The notes: generated from the letters alone by a model not told the origin. DNA of 64,000 nucleotides from Mycobacterium scrofulaceum (GCF_002086735.1 NZ_MVIJ01000023.1:27275-91274), one strand, 5' to 3'. Positions 47,345-55,473 are shown, counted from the stretch's first letter. Numbers and translations are program-made.

Positions 47345-49267
47345 CTAGAGGATGCCCATCGTGCCTGCGGCCTGGTTGATCTCCTTGATCCAGTCCAGCG
47401 CCTTGAGAGCCGGGTCCTTCGGGTCCACATGGCCGAGCGTCAGCATCCAGCCCTTCGGGCCGTCCTGGTCCCACTTGTACTTGATCCGCTTCAGCCGCTC
47501 CACGAAAACCGTGTGCGGGATAGGGAACTCAGGCACAGTCGAGCCAGCCCGGTCTCCGAGCCACAGATGCCCATAGCCCTTCTCGCCAAGCAGGTAGGGG
47601 GCTGCATCGTCCACGTGGATCTCGTGAGTCGAGTGCGCCCTGGTCTTCCAGATCCGAGCCCTGACGGCCATCTGCGCGGCGATTGTGAACGCACGGGTAG
47701 CCCCGTCCGCCCAGTCCTCGTACAGGTGGAAGTCCCCGAGGCCGGTCATGGCGTCCTCAAGGCCCGGAATGGGCAGCCCCTGAGTCCCCGCCGCACGGAG
47801 CGTCGGGACCTCCTCGAAGGCCAGGAACACGTCCTTGTAGAGCATCTGGGCCAGCGCGTCCATAATGCCGCCCAGCGGCGGCAGGTCGATCGCGGAGCCT
47901 AAGGCGGCACCCGGGTTCGCGCCTATCGCGGTGTTGATCAACGACGTGAGGAAGTCCCCGGCCATGTTCACCCCAGCCGAGATCGCCTCGTTCACACCCG
48001 GCATCGACTGTCCCCCAGTCAAAAAGGAGGTGGCAGTAGCTTCGTAGTACGTGAACTTGGACGACTTCACCCCGGTGTAGGGGCTGGCCGCGTCGAAGAC
48101 CGCCCACGGGTATCCCGGAGCGGTCCCCATGAACCTCGGGTTGTAGTACTCGCTGGGAGACGTTGGGTCCCCGGTGAATACGTCGATGCTCTCGGTGTAG
48201 CCGTCGTCTGCGATGTTGACCAACGCCCGGACGAACCCGGTGAGCAGCGAGCCACCGAACACGGTGCCTTGGCCCCATGCGGACTTGTCCTCGATGTCCC
48301 AGATCAGGCAGCCATGCCGAATCGGGATGTGCTGGAACAGATCCTCCACCAGGGGCAGTCCGAAGACGCCCTTCATGTTCTCGAACGGGTGCGGGTCACC
48401 CTTGAGGTAGCGGCGGCACACGACCGTGAGCTGAGCATCCTCCAACGTCTTCTGCGCCACGTCGTGCCACGACTTGAACCGGGAGAACACCAGCGTCAGG
48501 TTCGAGTTGTCGTCCAGCAGCGGGAACGGCTTGACCAGGTTCCGCCAGTTCGAGACGTTGAGACTGAGCGGGAACCACTCGCTCGGATCGAGCGGGTTGT
48601 CCGGCAGCGTCCACAAGCTCGTTTCAAGCCTGAGGATGTTGACGAACAGCGTCATCAGCAAACACCACTTGGCAGGGCCAAAGAGCACCCAGAGCTTGGG
48701 GAACTGCAGTTCTGGCCTCAGGAACGGGTTGGCCCAGCAAAGGATATGCTTGGCCTGCTCGTAGTCGTGCTTGAACACGACTTCGAGGTACTTGTCGCCC
48801 TGCTCGGTGCGGACCACCGTGAAGTGGTCCATGATCCCGGACCACCGCGAGCCCTGCTTGTCGATCGTGATGTGGACGTTCCGCTTGGCCCGGCCACGGA
48901 AGTTCATCACCCACTTCGCCAGGTGGTGACTCAGCGAAAGGTGCAGAGTCGCAGTCCCGGTGTCGTTCTCGATGAACTCGTACTCGATCGAGCGCCATCC
49001 GGCGCAGTAGTCCCGCAGCGTGTAATCGCCGTCCCACATCCGAACCTCGGGCGGGGCGATCCTCAGCTCTTCGAGCTTCTCCCGCTTGACCAGAACGTCT
49101 TGGAAGAACCGCTCGTGCTCTTCGAGACTCGTCAGGTCATATGGGCCGTTGAGTGTCGGTGGGTCCGGCGGCACCGGGGGACGAACCCCCGGCGCTCCGG
49201 TGTCTCCGCGTTCCGCTGTGATCTTGTCGTAGAGGTCGTTAGCCGCCTCTAGCGTGGAAATTCCCAT
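47345..49267 (-). CDS. Siphovirus minor tail protein (Gp37-like)
   Basis: 640 aa. Segments such as the N-terminal YDLTSLEEHERFFQDVL, the WDGDYTLRDYCAGWRSIEYEFIENDTGTATL region and TVFVERLKRIKYKWD recall the Gp37-like minor tail proteins of mycobacteriophages (cluster A type). These sit near the tail tip and host-contact region. No other tail gene is present in the element, so the protein may be built into the tail of a helper phage. A terminator (49294-49326) stands just upstream of its start, so it may be expressed separately from the capsid genes. Confidence 0.72.
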   Translation of the reverse strand: MGISTLEAANDLYDKITAERGDTGAPGVRPPVPPDPPTLNGPYDLTSLEEHERFFQDVLVKREKLEELRIAPPEVRMWDGDYTLRDYCAGWRSIEYEFIENDTGTATLHLSLSHHLAKWVMNFRGRAKRNVHITIDKQGSRWSGIMDHFTVVRTEQGDKYLEVVFKHDYEQAKHILCWANPFLRPELQFPKLWVLFGPAKWCLLMTLFVNILRLETSLWTLPDNPLDPSEWFPLSLNVSNWRNLVKPFPLLDDNSNLTLVFSRFKSWHDVAQKTLEDAQLTVVCRRYLKGDPHPFENMKGVFGLPLVEDLFQHIPIRHGCLIWDIEDKSAWGQGTVFGGSLLTGFVRALVNIADDGYTESIDVFTGDPTSPSEYYNPRFMGTAPGYPWAVFDAASPYTGVKSSKFTYYEATATSFLTGGQSMPGVNEAISAGVNMAGDFLTSLINTAIGANPGAALGSAIDLPPLGGIMDALAQMLYKDVFLAFEEVPTLRAAGTQGLPIPGLEDAMTGLGDFHLYEDWADGATRAFTIAAQMAVRARIWKTRAHSTHEIHVDDAAPYLLGEKGYGHLWLGDRAGSTVPEFPIPHTVFVERLKRIKYKWDQDGPKGWMLTLGHVDPKDPALKALDWIKEINQAAGTMGIL

Positions 49268-49293
49268 TCGGGGAAGGCCCTTCCTTGGGTACG

Positions 49294-49326
49294 AAAAAGG
49301 CCCCCAGCTCTTCGGCGTAGGGGCCT
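49294..49326 (-). terminator. Intrinsic terminator upstream of the tail gene
   Basis: On the reverse strand AGGCCCC…GGGGCCT forms a stem followed by TTTTTCG. It lies between the 80-aa gene and the tail gene, 27 bp before the tail start, and would uncouple the tail gene from upstream transcription unless antiterminated. Confidence 0.7.
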
Positions 49327-49364
49327 GGTTGTCTTGGCGCTTGCGGCGGGCCTAAGACGCGTGC

Positions 49365-49607
49365 TCAGCGGGCCGCGAGGAGCTGGGTCTCCAACGACGA
49401 GACTCGTCGCGGGATGTCCACCCGCTCCGCGTACTCCGCTAGTTCATCGAAGTCGACACCCTGCATAGCCGGGGTGAGCTTGATCGTGCTGTCACGGCGC
49501 AAAACCTCTGCCGCTGCGACCGAGGAGCAACCGCCCAGCATGTCCAGCAGCTTGTCCAGTTGGTCGGCTAGGTAGTCGTTCTGCGCTGGGTCGTCCCATC
49601 GGCGCAT
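49365..49607 (-). CDS. Small element protein, 80 aa, unknown
   Basis: 80 aa (MRRWDDPAQNDYLADQLDKLLDMLGG…), helical and acidic. I do not recognise a family. Its ATG overlaps the stop of the TerS-like gene by 1 nt (TGATG), so it is translationally coupled and may work with that protein in packaging. Confidence 0.65.
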   Translation of the reverse strand: MRRWDDPAQNDYLADQLDKLLDMLGGCSSVAAAEVLRRDSTIKLTPAMQGVDFDELAEYAERVDIPRRVSSLETQLLAAR

Positions 49608-49984
49608 CAGCGTCTCCCTCCCCAGCGGACCTCGGCACCTTTGCGACCGGCTGCCACACGCTTAGCGTGTGTCGAATCCGCCTGATCTGCGTCGGGCATA
49701 CCGATACGGGTTATCAACTGCTGGAACAACTGACGCTGCATACGCAGCTCTTGCAACGACGGCTGGATAGCGGGAGCACCGTTCGCGGCTTTCACCAGAA
49801 TCGGGGCCTCAGCCGCGTGCTCGGACAGCTCCTCGATCACGTCTTTCACCGCCGCCGCTTCAGCGAGAAGCGCCTGCTTCCCTGGGTCGCGGGAGATGTC
49901 GAACTCGGCCCATACGGCTCTCCATACGGCCCGACCGGCTCTGCCGAGACCGACCGGTGCCTTCGGTATTTTCTTCTCTGCCAC
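49607..49984 (-). CDS. Terminase small subunit-like protein (P27 family)
   Basis: 125 aa. PVGLGRAGRAVWRAVWAEF, then a helical segment with AAAVKDVIEELSEHA and SLQELRMQRQLFQQLITRIGMPD, has the order seen in P27-family small terminases, which recognise packaging sites. No large terminase is present in the element. In satellites, a private TerS redirects the helper's large terminase to satellite DNA. GTG 49984 follows AAGGAG. The 292-bp gap upstream may hold the packaging site. Confidence 0.72.
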   Translation of the reverse strand: MAEKKIPKAPVGLGRAGRAVWRAVWAEFDISRDPGKQALLAEAAAVKDVIEELSEHAAEAPILVKAANGAPAIQPSLQELRMQRQLFQQLITRIGMPDADQADSTHAKRVAAGRKGAEVRWGGRR

Positions 49985-50276
49985 AAAAACTCCTTCAGGA
50001 GGAACTAACTGACTCTGAATCGCCGGAAAAATAGCCGGGCTAAAACGGGTCGGGCAGGCGCATTACGTCCCGGTCAACTCGGGGGCGGGCAGGGATAACC
50101 CCCGTGGGGGGCAGGCGAGGGCCTGCCCCGCCAGCGGGCACCTAGTGCCAAGCTAGAGGGGAGGGAGCCACCCGGCACGCGGCATGCCCTGCATGCCGTA
50201 GGCCAGTGCCCTACCCGGGTGCCCCCTGCCCGGGGGCAGCGGAGGGGTACCCGCTACCCACCTAGGCCGGGGGTAC
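49985..50276. other. Non-coding, hairpin-rich gap next to terS-like gene (possible cos/pac or promoter region)
   Basis: 292 bp without a gene. Contains a perfect 7-bp inverted repeat GGCATGC-CCT-GCATGCC (50181-50197), the stem GGCAGGC/GCCTGCC around 50110-50127 and several C/G-rich short palindromes. Location beside the TerS-like gene fits a packaging site or a promoter for the packaging/tail genes. Not decided by sequence alone. Confidence 0.45.
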
Positions 50277-50597
50277 CTACCCCCGAGGGGGGAGCCACGG
50301 CTCGGTGATCCCTACCTCGCGGGCTGCGGAGACGATCCTGCCGAACTTCTGGTTGTACTCGGTCCACCCGTCTGCGACATCGACTATCGACGCCCACAGG
50401 TCAGCCATGTACGGAGCAGGCCCCAGCGTCTCGTGCATCTGCTGGACCTTCTCCATCTCGCGTTCCAACGCTCGGCAGGTGAACGAGCACCACGGGTGCC
50501 CCCCGGCCTGCGGGCGGGTGCATCCCTCGCGGCGGCACTGCTGTTTGTTCCGCTTCCGCCGTCGCCTGCGACCGGAGGTCGTCTGCTCCTCGGTCAC
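50277..50597 (-). CDS. Small basic zinc-finger-like element protein
   Basis: 106 aa. A very basic N-terminus (RRRRRKRNKQQ) precedes a CxxxxC…HxxCxxxC finger (CRREGC…HPWCSFTC), then a helical segment. Could bind nucleic acid. GTG 50597 overlaps the stop of the 61-aa gene by 4 bp (GTGA). The longer frame back to 50720 is antisense-like and rejected. Confidence 0.65.
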   Translation of the reverse strand: MTEEQTTSGRRRRRKRNKQQCRREGCTRPQAGGHPWCSFTCRALEREMEKVQQMHETLGPAPYMADLWASIVDVADGWTEYNQKFGRIVSAAREVGITEPWLPPRG

Positions 50598-50779
50598 TCG
50601 TCCTCCGAGATGATGGTGGCCACTTCGTCCGCGTGGATCTGCATCAGCAGCCCGGACCGGTTCAGCCGGAACCGGAGGATCTCCCCGTCGACAACGAGGG
50701 AGCCCGGTTCGACGTACCACGGCTTACCGCCGGATGTGGAGATGGATACGACCTTGTTTGTGTCTTGGATACGAAACAC
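50594..50779 (-). CDS. Small element protein, 61 aa, beta-rich
   Basis: 61 aa (MFRIQDTNKVVSISTSGGKP…), predicted short beta strands, possibly a capsid or head accessory protein from its place right after the capsid gene. No family recognised. GTG 50779 start; 4-bp overlap with the following gene. Confidence 0.6.
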   Translation of the reverse strand: MFRIQDTNKVVSISTSGGKPWYVEPGSLVVDGEILRFRLNRSGLLMQIHADEVATIISEDE

Positions 50780-50859
50780 GTTCTGTCACTATCTCTTTCT
50801 CGTTTGTGGGAAGCCCCCGAGGGGACCGCTGTTTAGGCGATCCCCCCGAGGGGGAAGGG

Positions 50860-51681
50860 TCACGCGGAGAGGGTGACTCGCACGACGCCTGCCGGGTTGA
50901 GGAAGCCCAGCCCGATACGGCTGATCGCACGGACGTACAGCCCGTCGTTGGTGACCGACGGGAACCGCTCGACCGTGGTGCCCTTGCGGAGCACGTACCG
51001 CTGTTGCGTCTTGTCGACGCCCCAGGCGACGGTGCCCGCATCGACGTGAGTCGAGGTCAACACCGGCAGACCAGCGACGGTGATCCCGTCCTGGACGAAC
51101 TGGAGCAACGGTTGGTTGCTACCGCTCGCGGTCTTGAGCTTGGACAGCTCTTCGGCGATCGAGGGGGCCACCAGCCAGTGAGACAGCTTCGCCCCGTTGG
51201 CCTCAGCCGCGTACCGGGCCTCGATGAACGCATCGAGGTTAGCCACCGCAGTGCCAGCGTCGACAGCGGTCGAAGCCAGCGACAGCAGACCGTTCGGACC
51301 CTTGGCCGTGGTGTTGCCGAAGTACGCGGTGTCGATCGCCTGGGCGATCTGGTTGCCCAGCGCCGCGCCAATTTGGTCGGCCACAGCGGGGTCCGAGTCG
51401 TCGGCCAGCTCGTTGGACAGCAGGGTCAGACCAGCCGTCTTGGACGGGGTAACCACGACCTCGTCGGTGTCACCGTCAGCCGGGGTGATCTCGTCCAGCT
51501 CGCCGTACCAGCCGACAGCCGGGTCAGCGACCCACAGCGGGAAGCCAACCTTCTGCTTCTCGGTCGGGAAGATGGTCGAGGCGTTCGCCGCGACGCTCTT
51601 CGCCTGGACCACGAGGTCCAGCATCTGACCAAAATCCTCGGGCAGGAACGACTGCGCCTGGTCATTACGGATCATTGCCAT
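50860..51681 (-). CDS. Major capsid protein, HK97 fold
   Basis: 273 aa. Features such as MIRNDQAQSFLPEDFGQMLDL, FPLWVADPAVGWYGE, LANELADDSDPAVADQIG-like segment and C-terminal YVRAISRIGLGFLNPAGVVRV match phage major capsid proteins of the HK97 fold. No N-terminal delta domain is visible; a separate scaffold-like gene precedes it. ATG 51681 has AAGGAG 9 nt upstream. Having its own capsid without portal or large terminase is a trait of capsid-forming satellites. Confidence 0.85.
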   Translation of the reverse strand: MAMIRNDQAQSFLPEDFGQMLDLVVQAKSVAANASTIFPTEKQKVGFPLWVADPAVGWYGELDEITPADGDTDEVVVTPSKTAGLTLLSNELADDSDPAVADQIGAALGNQIAQAIDTAYFGNTTAKGPNGLLSLASTAVDAGTAVANLDAFIEARYAAEANGAKLSHWLVAPSIAEELSKLKTASGSNQPLLQFVQDGITVAGLPVLTSTHVDAGTVAWGVDKTQQRYVLRKGTTVERFPSVTNDGLYVRAISRIGLGFLNPAGVVRVTLSA

Positions 51682-51832
51682 GTGTTCTGTCTCCTTAGAC
51701 AGTTGAGCCCCAGCGGATTTCGTTTTCCGCCGGGGCGATGAATGATTGACAGTCACCGGAGTCACAGACCCCGGATCTATTGCCACTCAGTGGCTTTACT
51801 TCGAGAGGGGAGGCCACAGACCTCCCGTCTCG

Positions 51833-52366
51833 CTAACTCTTCAGCAGGTCCACCCAATCGAGCTTGCGGTTACCGGGGCTGTTACCGGTGCCTTGCGTGT
51901 GGTCGACGGCTGAGACCTTCGGGTTCTTCGCCAGGCCAGGACGGCTCTCGATCAGAGCCTCCGCGGCATCCGCCACGGTCTCCGGGTCGACGTTCCCGTC
52001 CTCGTCCAGCAGCTCGGCCAACGTGACCCCGCCCAGCGCCAACAGGTCGGCGGGCTGCGCCAGGTGCTCACCGGCCAACCGGTTGACCTCGCGGAGCTGT
52101 AGCGCCTCCACGCGGGCTACCAGAGCGTCCCGCTGTTGCTCGGCTTCCCGAGCACGGGTCCGGTACTTGGCAGCCTCTTTGTGGAGTTTCGAGCCTGAGT
52201 GCTCCTCAGAGCCGTTCTCCTGCTCCCCGGTGCCGTTACCCTCGGGGGCCTGTTCTGAGTCGTCCTGGAGCGTCTCAGCTCCAGCGGGAGCACCGGAGGT
52301 GCTGCCCTTGAGGGGGCCAGCTCCGCTGGCATCCGGCGCGGGGGTCTGGGTGTCTTGTTCGGTCAT
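51833..52366 (-). CDS. Scaffold-like acidic coiled-coil protein
   Basis: 177 aa. An acidic, low-complexity N-terminus (~1-65, rich in Glu/Gln/Gly/Ser) precedes a coiled-coil (KLHKEAAKYRTRAREAEQQRDALVARVEALQLREV, ~65-100 region) and a short C-terminal basic/hydrophobic tail. This and its place just before the capsid gene are typical of phage scaffolding proteins. ATG 52366 follows GAGGAGA. No protease motif is present. Confidence 0.72.
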   Translation of the reverse strand: MTEQDTQTPAPDASGAGPLKGSTSGAPAGAETLQDDSEQAPEGNGTGEQENGSEEHSGSKLHKEAAKYRTRAREAEQQRDALVARVEALQLREVNRLAGEHLAQPADLLALGGVTLAELLDEDGNVDPETVADAAEALIESRPGLAKNPKVSAVDHTQGTGNSPGNRKLDWVDLLKS

Positions 52367-52377
52367 CGTTCTCTCCT

Positions 52378-52566
52378 CTATCGGTTCCGGCGCTGCCACA
52401 GCGCACGGCGTAGGTCCATCGGGTCGGTGTCTTCGGGGAGCCCCAGCCGGGCTGCCACCTTCGCCTTTCGGTCGGTGTCCTCGAACCAAGGGAGATCCCC
52501 TGCCTCGCGGACGACGGCCATATACGCCTCAGACCGAGCTAGGTACTCCTCGAAAGACACGCTCAC
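52378..52566 (-). CDS. Small element protein, 62 aa
   Basis: 62 aa helical protein (MSVSFEEYLARSEAY…), start GTG 52566 overlapping the stop of the preceding gene (GTGA). It has the size and position of head-assembly accessory proteins but no recognised domain. Confidence 0.6.
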   Translation of the reverse strand: MSVSFEEYLARSEAYMAVVREAGDLPWFEDTDRKAKVAARLGLPEDTDPMDLRRALWQRRNR

Positions 52567-52745
52567 GCCGCGTCCTCAGGCCAGTAGGCGATGGCCGCAC
52601 CAGCCAGCAGGTGGCTACCGTCGTACCGGTCGTCCAAGCGGATCTGGGCATCCTCGGGGACGCGGAACGTCGCCGGTGGGCATACCGGCTCTCCGGGTGG
52701 CTGGGCCAGGTATCGGGCCAAGGTCCATTCAAGGTCGTCTGTCAC
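52563..52745 (-). CDS. Small element protein, 60 aa
   Basis: 60 aa (MTDDLEWTLARYLAQPPGEP…), start GTG 52745, first gene after the primase terminator, followed with a 4-bp overlap by the 62-aa gene. Heads the probable capsid operon. Function unknown. Confidence 0.6.
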   Translation of the reverse strand: MTDDLEWTLARYLAQPPGEPVCPPATFRVPEDAQIRLDDRYDGSHLLAGAAIAYWPEDAA

Positions 52746-52774
52746 TTCTCTCCTTCTTTTCCTGTGGGGATGAG

Positions 52775-52803
52775 AAAACCCCAGGGGGCGGGCTCCCTGG
52801 GGT
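52775..52803 (-). terminator. Intrinsic terminator after the primase gene
   Basis: On the reverse strand ACCCCAGGG…CCCTGGGGT forms a 9-bp stem followed by TTTTCT. It separates the replication unit from the capsid unit. Confidence 0.75.
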
Positions 52804-52840
52804 CGGTCGGTATTCAGTTGTGGGATCTGAGGGGTGGTGC

Positions 52841-54388
52841 CTACCCTCCCTCGTCAGGCTCGGTCGGGTCGCCACCCCTCGCTTCGCTCGGGGGCTCTTC
52901 GAACGGGTCGTTAGCTGGGCCACTCGGTGGCCCGACATATATAGACGAGTTTGGAAAAGTTGCACCTTTTGCACCCTGGGAACCATTTTCGCTGGTAGCC
53001 GCCTTGAGATGGGGTGCAATTTGGGGTGCAATTTGGGGTGCAGTTTTGGCCTCAGGGTGCAATTCTGAGCCCCGGCAGGTAGCGAACTCCCATCCCCGAG
53101 CGCCTTTCACGGTCTTTGCTGGGCCGAGGACATCTGCCACGCGGCCATAGAACTTGTGCTTGGTCAGCGGCGTCTTGCCATTGCCGTCTTCTACCCATTC
53201 GGTGTACGCGCGGTATACCTCGGGGCGATCCACGAACCCGTCCAGGTCGGTCTCGGCCAGCCAGGCCCGCACAAGGTCCGATCGCCTGGCGAAGGTCTCC
53301 TTGGCACGGTCACCAGGCTCCGACGACCGGATCTCGAACGCCACAGCAGCGGCGCGGCGCAGCAGCTTGCCCGCGATGGCCGCACGCTCGGCGTGCAACC
53401 GCTCCGCGATGGTGGTATCCGAACCGTCGAACGTGTTGGGGAACTCCACAATCTCCCAGCGGCGCAGGTAGGAGTACGTGGTGTCGGCTGACGTTGGTAT
53501 CTGGTTGGCAGAGAAGACCGGGACCGCCCACACATGAGCGGCGAACGCCTGGGCGTTCTTCACGTCCATGTCAACCAGATCCCCGCCGGTCATCTGTTTG
53601 AACGCGCTGGTGTCCTCTACGTGGTCACCGCTTAGCTCTCCGACCAAGTTGATTGCCTTGCCATACAGCCTCGATGCCGCGAACCGCGTTCCCATCCGCT
53701 GCAACGGGACAGCCGCCATGCTCTGCCGACCCACGATGGACTCGACCAGGCCGAGCAGGACGCTCTTGCCGTTGCGCCCGCTGCCGGTGAGCAGTACGGC
53801 GCGCTGCCTCGGGTTACCGGGTCGCAGCAGGTACGCCAGTATGTCGAGCACTCGATCCTGATCTCCGGGGTGGAGCACGTCGGTTAGGAACTTGTCGAAC
53901 TCCGGTGTGGGAGAGCAGAACTCAGGCTCAACCCCAAGCTGATACGTGACAAGCGCACCGGGATCGTGCGGCACAACCTCGCCGGTCGCGAAGTCGAACA
54001 GCCCAGACGGCAACGACACGTAACGGTCGCCTGGTTGATCCGGGTGGATCTTTCTATCGTGGTGTTTCAGCTCGGCACGGACCCTATCGGTAACGGTGCC
54101 AAGGTGTTTCGGGCGGCGGTACAGCTTGCCCATCTTCATCGGCAGTATGTCCGCGATCGCACTGCGATCCTCACGCCACACCCCATCGGAGTATGACCAC
54201 AGCGCGCCCGACACCGGATCTAGCCGGATCGGACGCTCGACCTGCACCACCTGTGACCAGGCAACCGGGTTGAACCCGCGCTGATCCTCGGGGTCCACAA
54301 TCTGGCCCGAGAACTTCGGGTGTACCGGCTGGTCGTCACAGTCGCACGGCCAGTTGTCGCAGTGCTCGCAGTAGTCGGCGGCGGTCAC
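52841..54388 (-). CDS. P4/D5-type primase-helicase
   Basis: 515 aa. An N-terminal Cys/His cluster (CEHCDNWPCDC) may bind zinc. The D5-N region (~80-190) is followed by an SF3 helicase with Walker A GSGRNGKSVLLG (~203-214), Walker B-like KAINLVGEL, and sensor motif VPVFSANQIPTS. The C-terminal ~90 residues are low-complexity. This is the replication initiator/helicase used by P4-like satellites and phiRv1 (Rv1582c-like). GTG 54388 overlaps the preceding 57-aa gene by 4 bp. Its 3' coding region contains six GGTGCA(A) repeats, a candidate origin. Confidence 0.87.
   Translation of the reverse strand: MTAADYCEHCDNWPCDCDDQPVHPKFSGQIVDPEDQRGFNPVAWSQVVQVERPIRLDPVSGALWSYSDGVWREDRSAIADILPMKMGKLYRRPKHLGTVTDRVRAELKHHDRKIHPDQPGDRYVSLPSGLFDFATGEVVPHDPGALVTYQLGVEPEFCSPTPEFDKFLTDVLHPGDQDRVLDILAYLLRPGNPRQRAVLLTGSGRNGKSVLLGLVESIVGRQSMAAVPLQRMGTRFAASRLYGKAINLVGELSGDHVEDTSAFKQMTGGDLVDMDVKNAQAFAAHVWAVPVFSANQIPTSADTTYSYLRRWEIVEFPNTFDGSDTTIAERLHAERAAIAGKLLRRAAAVAFEIRSSEPGDRAKETFARRSDLVRAWLAETDLDGFVDRPEVYRAYTEWVEDGNGKTPLTKHKFYGRVADVLGPAKTVKGARGWEFATCRGSELHPEAKTAPQIAPQIAPHLKAATSENGSQGAKGATFPNSSIYVGPPSGPANDPFEEPPSEARGGDPTEPDEGG
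52960..53064. repeat. GGTGCAA iteron cluster inside the primase gene (candidate replication origin)
   Basis: Six copies of GGTGCA(A/G) lie in 105 bp: TTGCACC at 52960-52966 and 52969-52975 (inverted), then direct copies within the 12-bp tandem GGGGTGCAATTT at 53011, 53023 and 53035, and at 53055. An AT-rich stretch (ACATATATAGAC, around 52935-52946) lies beside them. The repeats code for A-P-Q-I-A-P-Q-I-A-P. Satellite origins are often next to the replication gene. Confidence 0.6.
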
Positions 54389-54558
54389 CTTCCGGCCCGG
54401 AGAGCGTCCAGCTCGGCGTGAAGCTCAGCGATCCTGGAGACAGCAGCCTCCAGGTCGCGGCGTGCCATGTTCCGTTGCTTGCGGAACTTGGCATTCTCAC
54501 GGCGAAGCTCGCGGATGTGCTGCTCGACGGGGTCGGAGAGGTCGACGGTGAACTGCAT
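54385..54558 (-). CDS. 57-aa coiled-coil protein upstream of primase
   Basis: 57 aa (MQFTVDLSDPVEQHIREL…, then RENAKFRKQRNMARRDLEAAVSRIAELHAEL), almost entirely heptad-repeat coiled coil. Start ATG 54558 has AAAGGA upstream; stop overlaps the primase GTG by 4 bp, so the two are coupled. It may be a replication accessory or a regulator; no family is recognised. Confidence 0.65.
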   Translation of the reverse strand: MQFTVDLSDPVEQHIRELRRENAKFRKQRNMARRDLEAAVSRIAELHAELDALRAGR

Positions 54559-54762
54559 GGTGTTTTCCTTTCGTAGGGGAACCCGAGCTGTTGGCTCCAG
54601 GCCATACGGGCTCTTGTTGGGACGCTCAGCCGAGCTAGGACACAGGAGTGTCCGTCGCCAGAGACCCAGCCCTTTGAGGGCTGAGTCGAAAGCTGAAGCG
54701 ACAAACCCCCTAGGGGTAGGGGGTAAGTGTGGGTAGGACCTCTCAGGCCGCGAGAGCGGCTC
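54559..54762. other. Non-coding spacer with hairpin
   Basis: 204 bp without a supported gene. It contains the perfect hairpin CAGCCCT-TTG-AGGGCTG (54668-54684) and a C/G-rich run CCCCCTAGGGG nearby. It could hold the promoter of the primase operon. Confidence 0.35.
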
Positions 54763-54918
54763 TCAGGCGGTCTGGAGCAGAGCTTCGAGCTGCCGCAGCT
54801 TGCGGCGAGCCTCAACGCACGACCGCGAGTAGCGGCTGTTGGCCTCCGAGCGGCAGTCCAGGCACCGACCGTTACGGCGGCGGTGCTCCGGATGTCGTGT
54901 GCATCGGTGGGCGGGCAT
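54763..54918 (-). CDS. 51-aa zinc-finger-like regulator candidate
   Basis: 51 aa (MPAHRCTRHPEHRRRNGRCL…, then DCRSEANSRYSRSCVEARRKL…). It has a compact CxxH…H…CxxC metal-binding pattern with high positive charge, too short for most ORF callers. Preceded by GGAAGAGA. Lies between the control region and primase; a candidate recombination directionality factor or regulator. No family recognised. Confidence 0.6.
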   Translation of the reverse strand: MPAHRCTRHPEHRRRNGRCLDCRSEANSRYSRSCVEARRKLRQLEALLQTA

Positions 54919-55062
54919 GGTGCATCTCTTCCCGGCCTGCCTCTGACAGGCCCGTAGTTGGGTAGCCCCGCCGCTGACGGGGCTGCGCTTGCGGCGGTAG
55001 CCGCTGCGCTCTGAGGCACTGATCTAGGAGACCGGAGCCGTTTCTTGTGATCTGTTGAAGTC

Positions 55063-55087
55063 AAAAAAGGGGGAGCCCCCGGGCTCC
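55063..55087 (-). terminator. Intrinsic terminator before the 51-aa gene
   Basis: On the reverse strand GGAGCCC-GG-GGGCTCC is followed by a T-run (CCCCTTTTTTGAC). It would stop transcripts from the two right-end genes or from the control region before they reach the replication genes, so an antitermination or separate-promoter step is likely. Confidence 0.75.
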
Positions 55088-55473
55088 GCGCCATGTCCGT
55101 AGCGCGGAGGCAGAATCCGGGGGTCCCTCTAGGTGCCCCTACCAAGGGCGGGCTAGGACCGGAGGTCCGACGCCCTTAGGGCGACGGCAGCTCCGCTGCC
55201 TAGCGCAGGAGAGAAACAACGACAGTCGAACCTGTTGTGTGGCAACACAACTGAGTTGACATTGAACGTTGTTCGAGACCGACGGTTGTCGGCCCCCTAC
55301 CGGGCTCCGTATACCCGGAAGTCTGAGTAGGCCGAGGGCCTACGAGAGGGGGCTTTTACCCCTCGGCTCCGACCGGAGGTCGAGGCCTCTTCGGGGGCCA
55401 TCTTTCGATGGACCCCTCACTTAGTAGTACGTGTGATTTTCGGGGTTTTGTGACACGGCGTAACCGAGGTCAC

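Noticed and set aside
54467..54736. 89-aa forward ORF
   Set aside because: Antisense to the 57-aa coiled-coil gene and a non-coding spacer; no ribosome site.
55256..55285. Forward promoter with perfect TTGACA
   Set aside because: TTGACA occurs at 55256-55261 but no TANNNT lies at suitable distance, and there is no forward gene downstream within the element.
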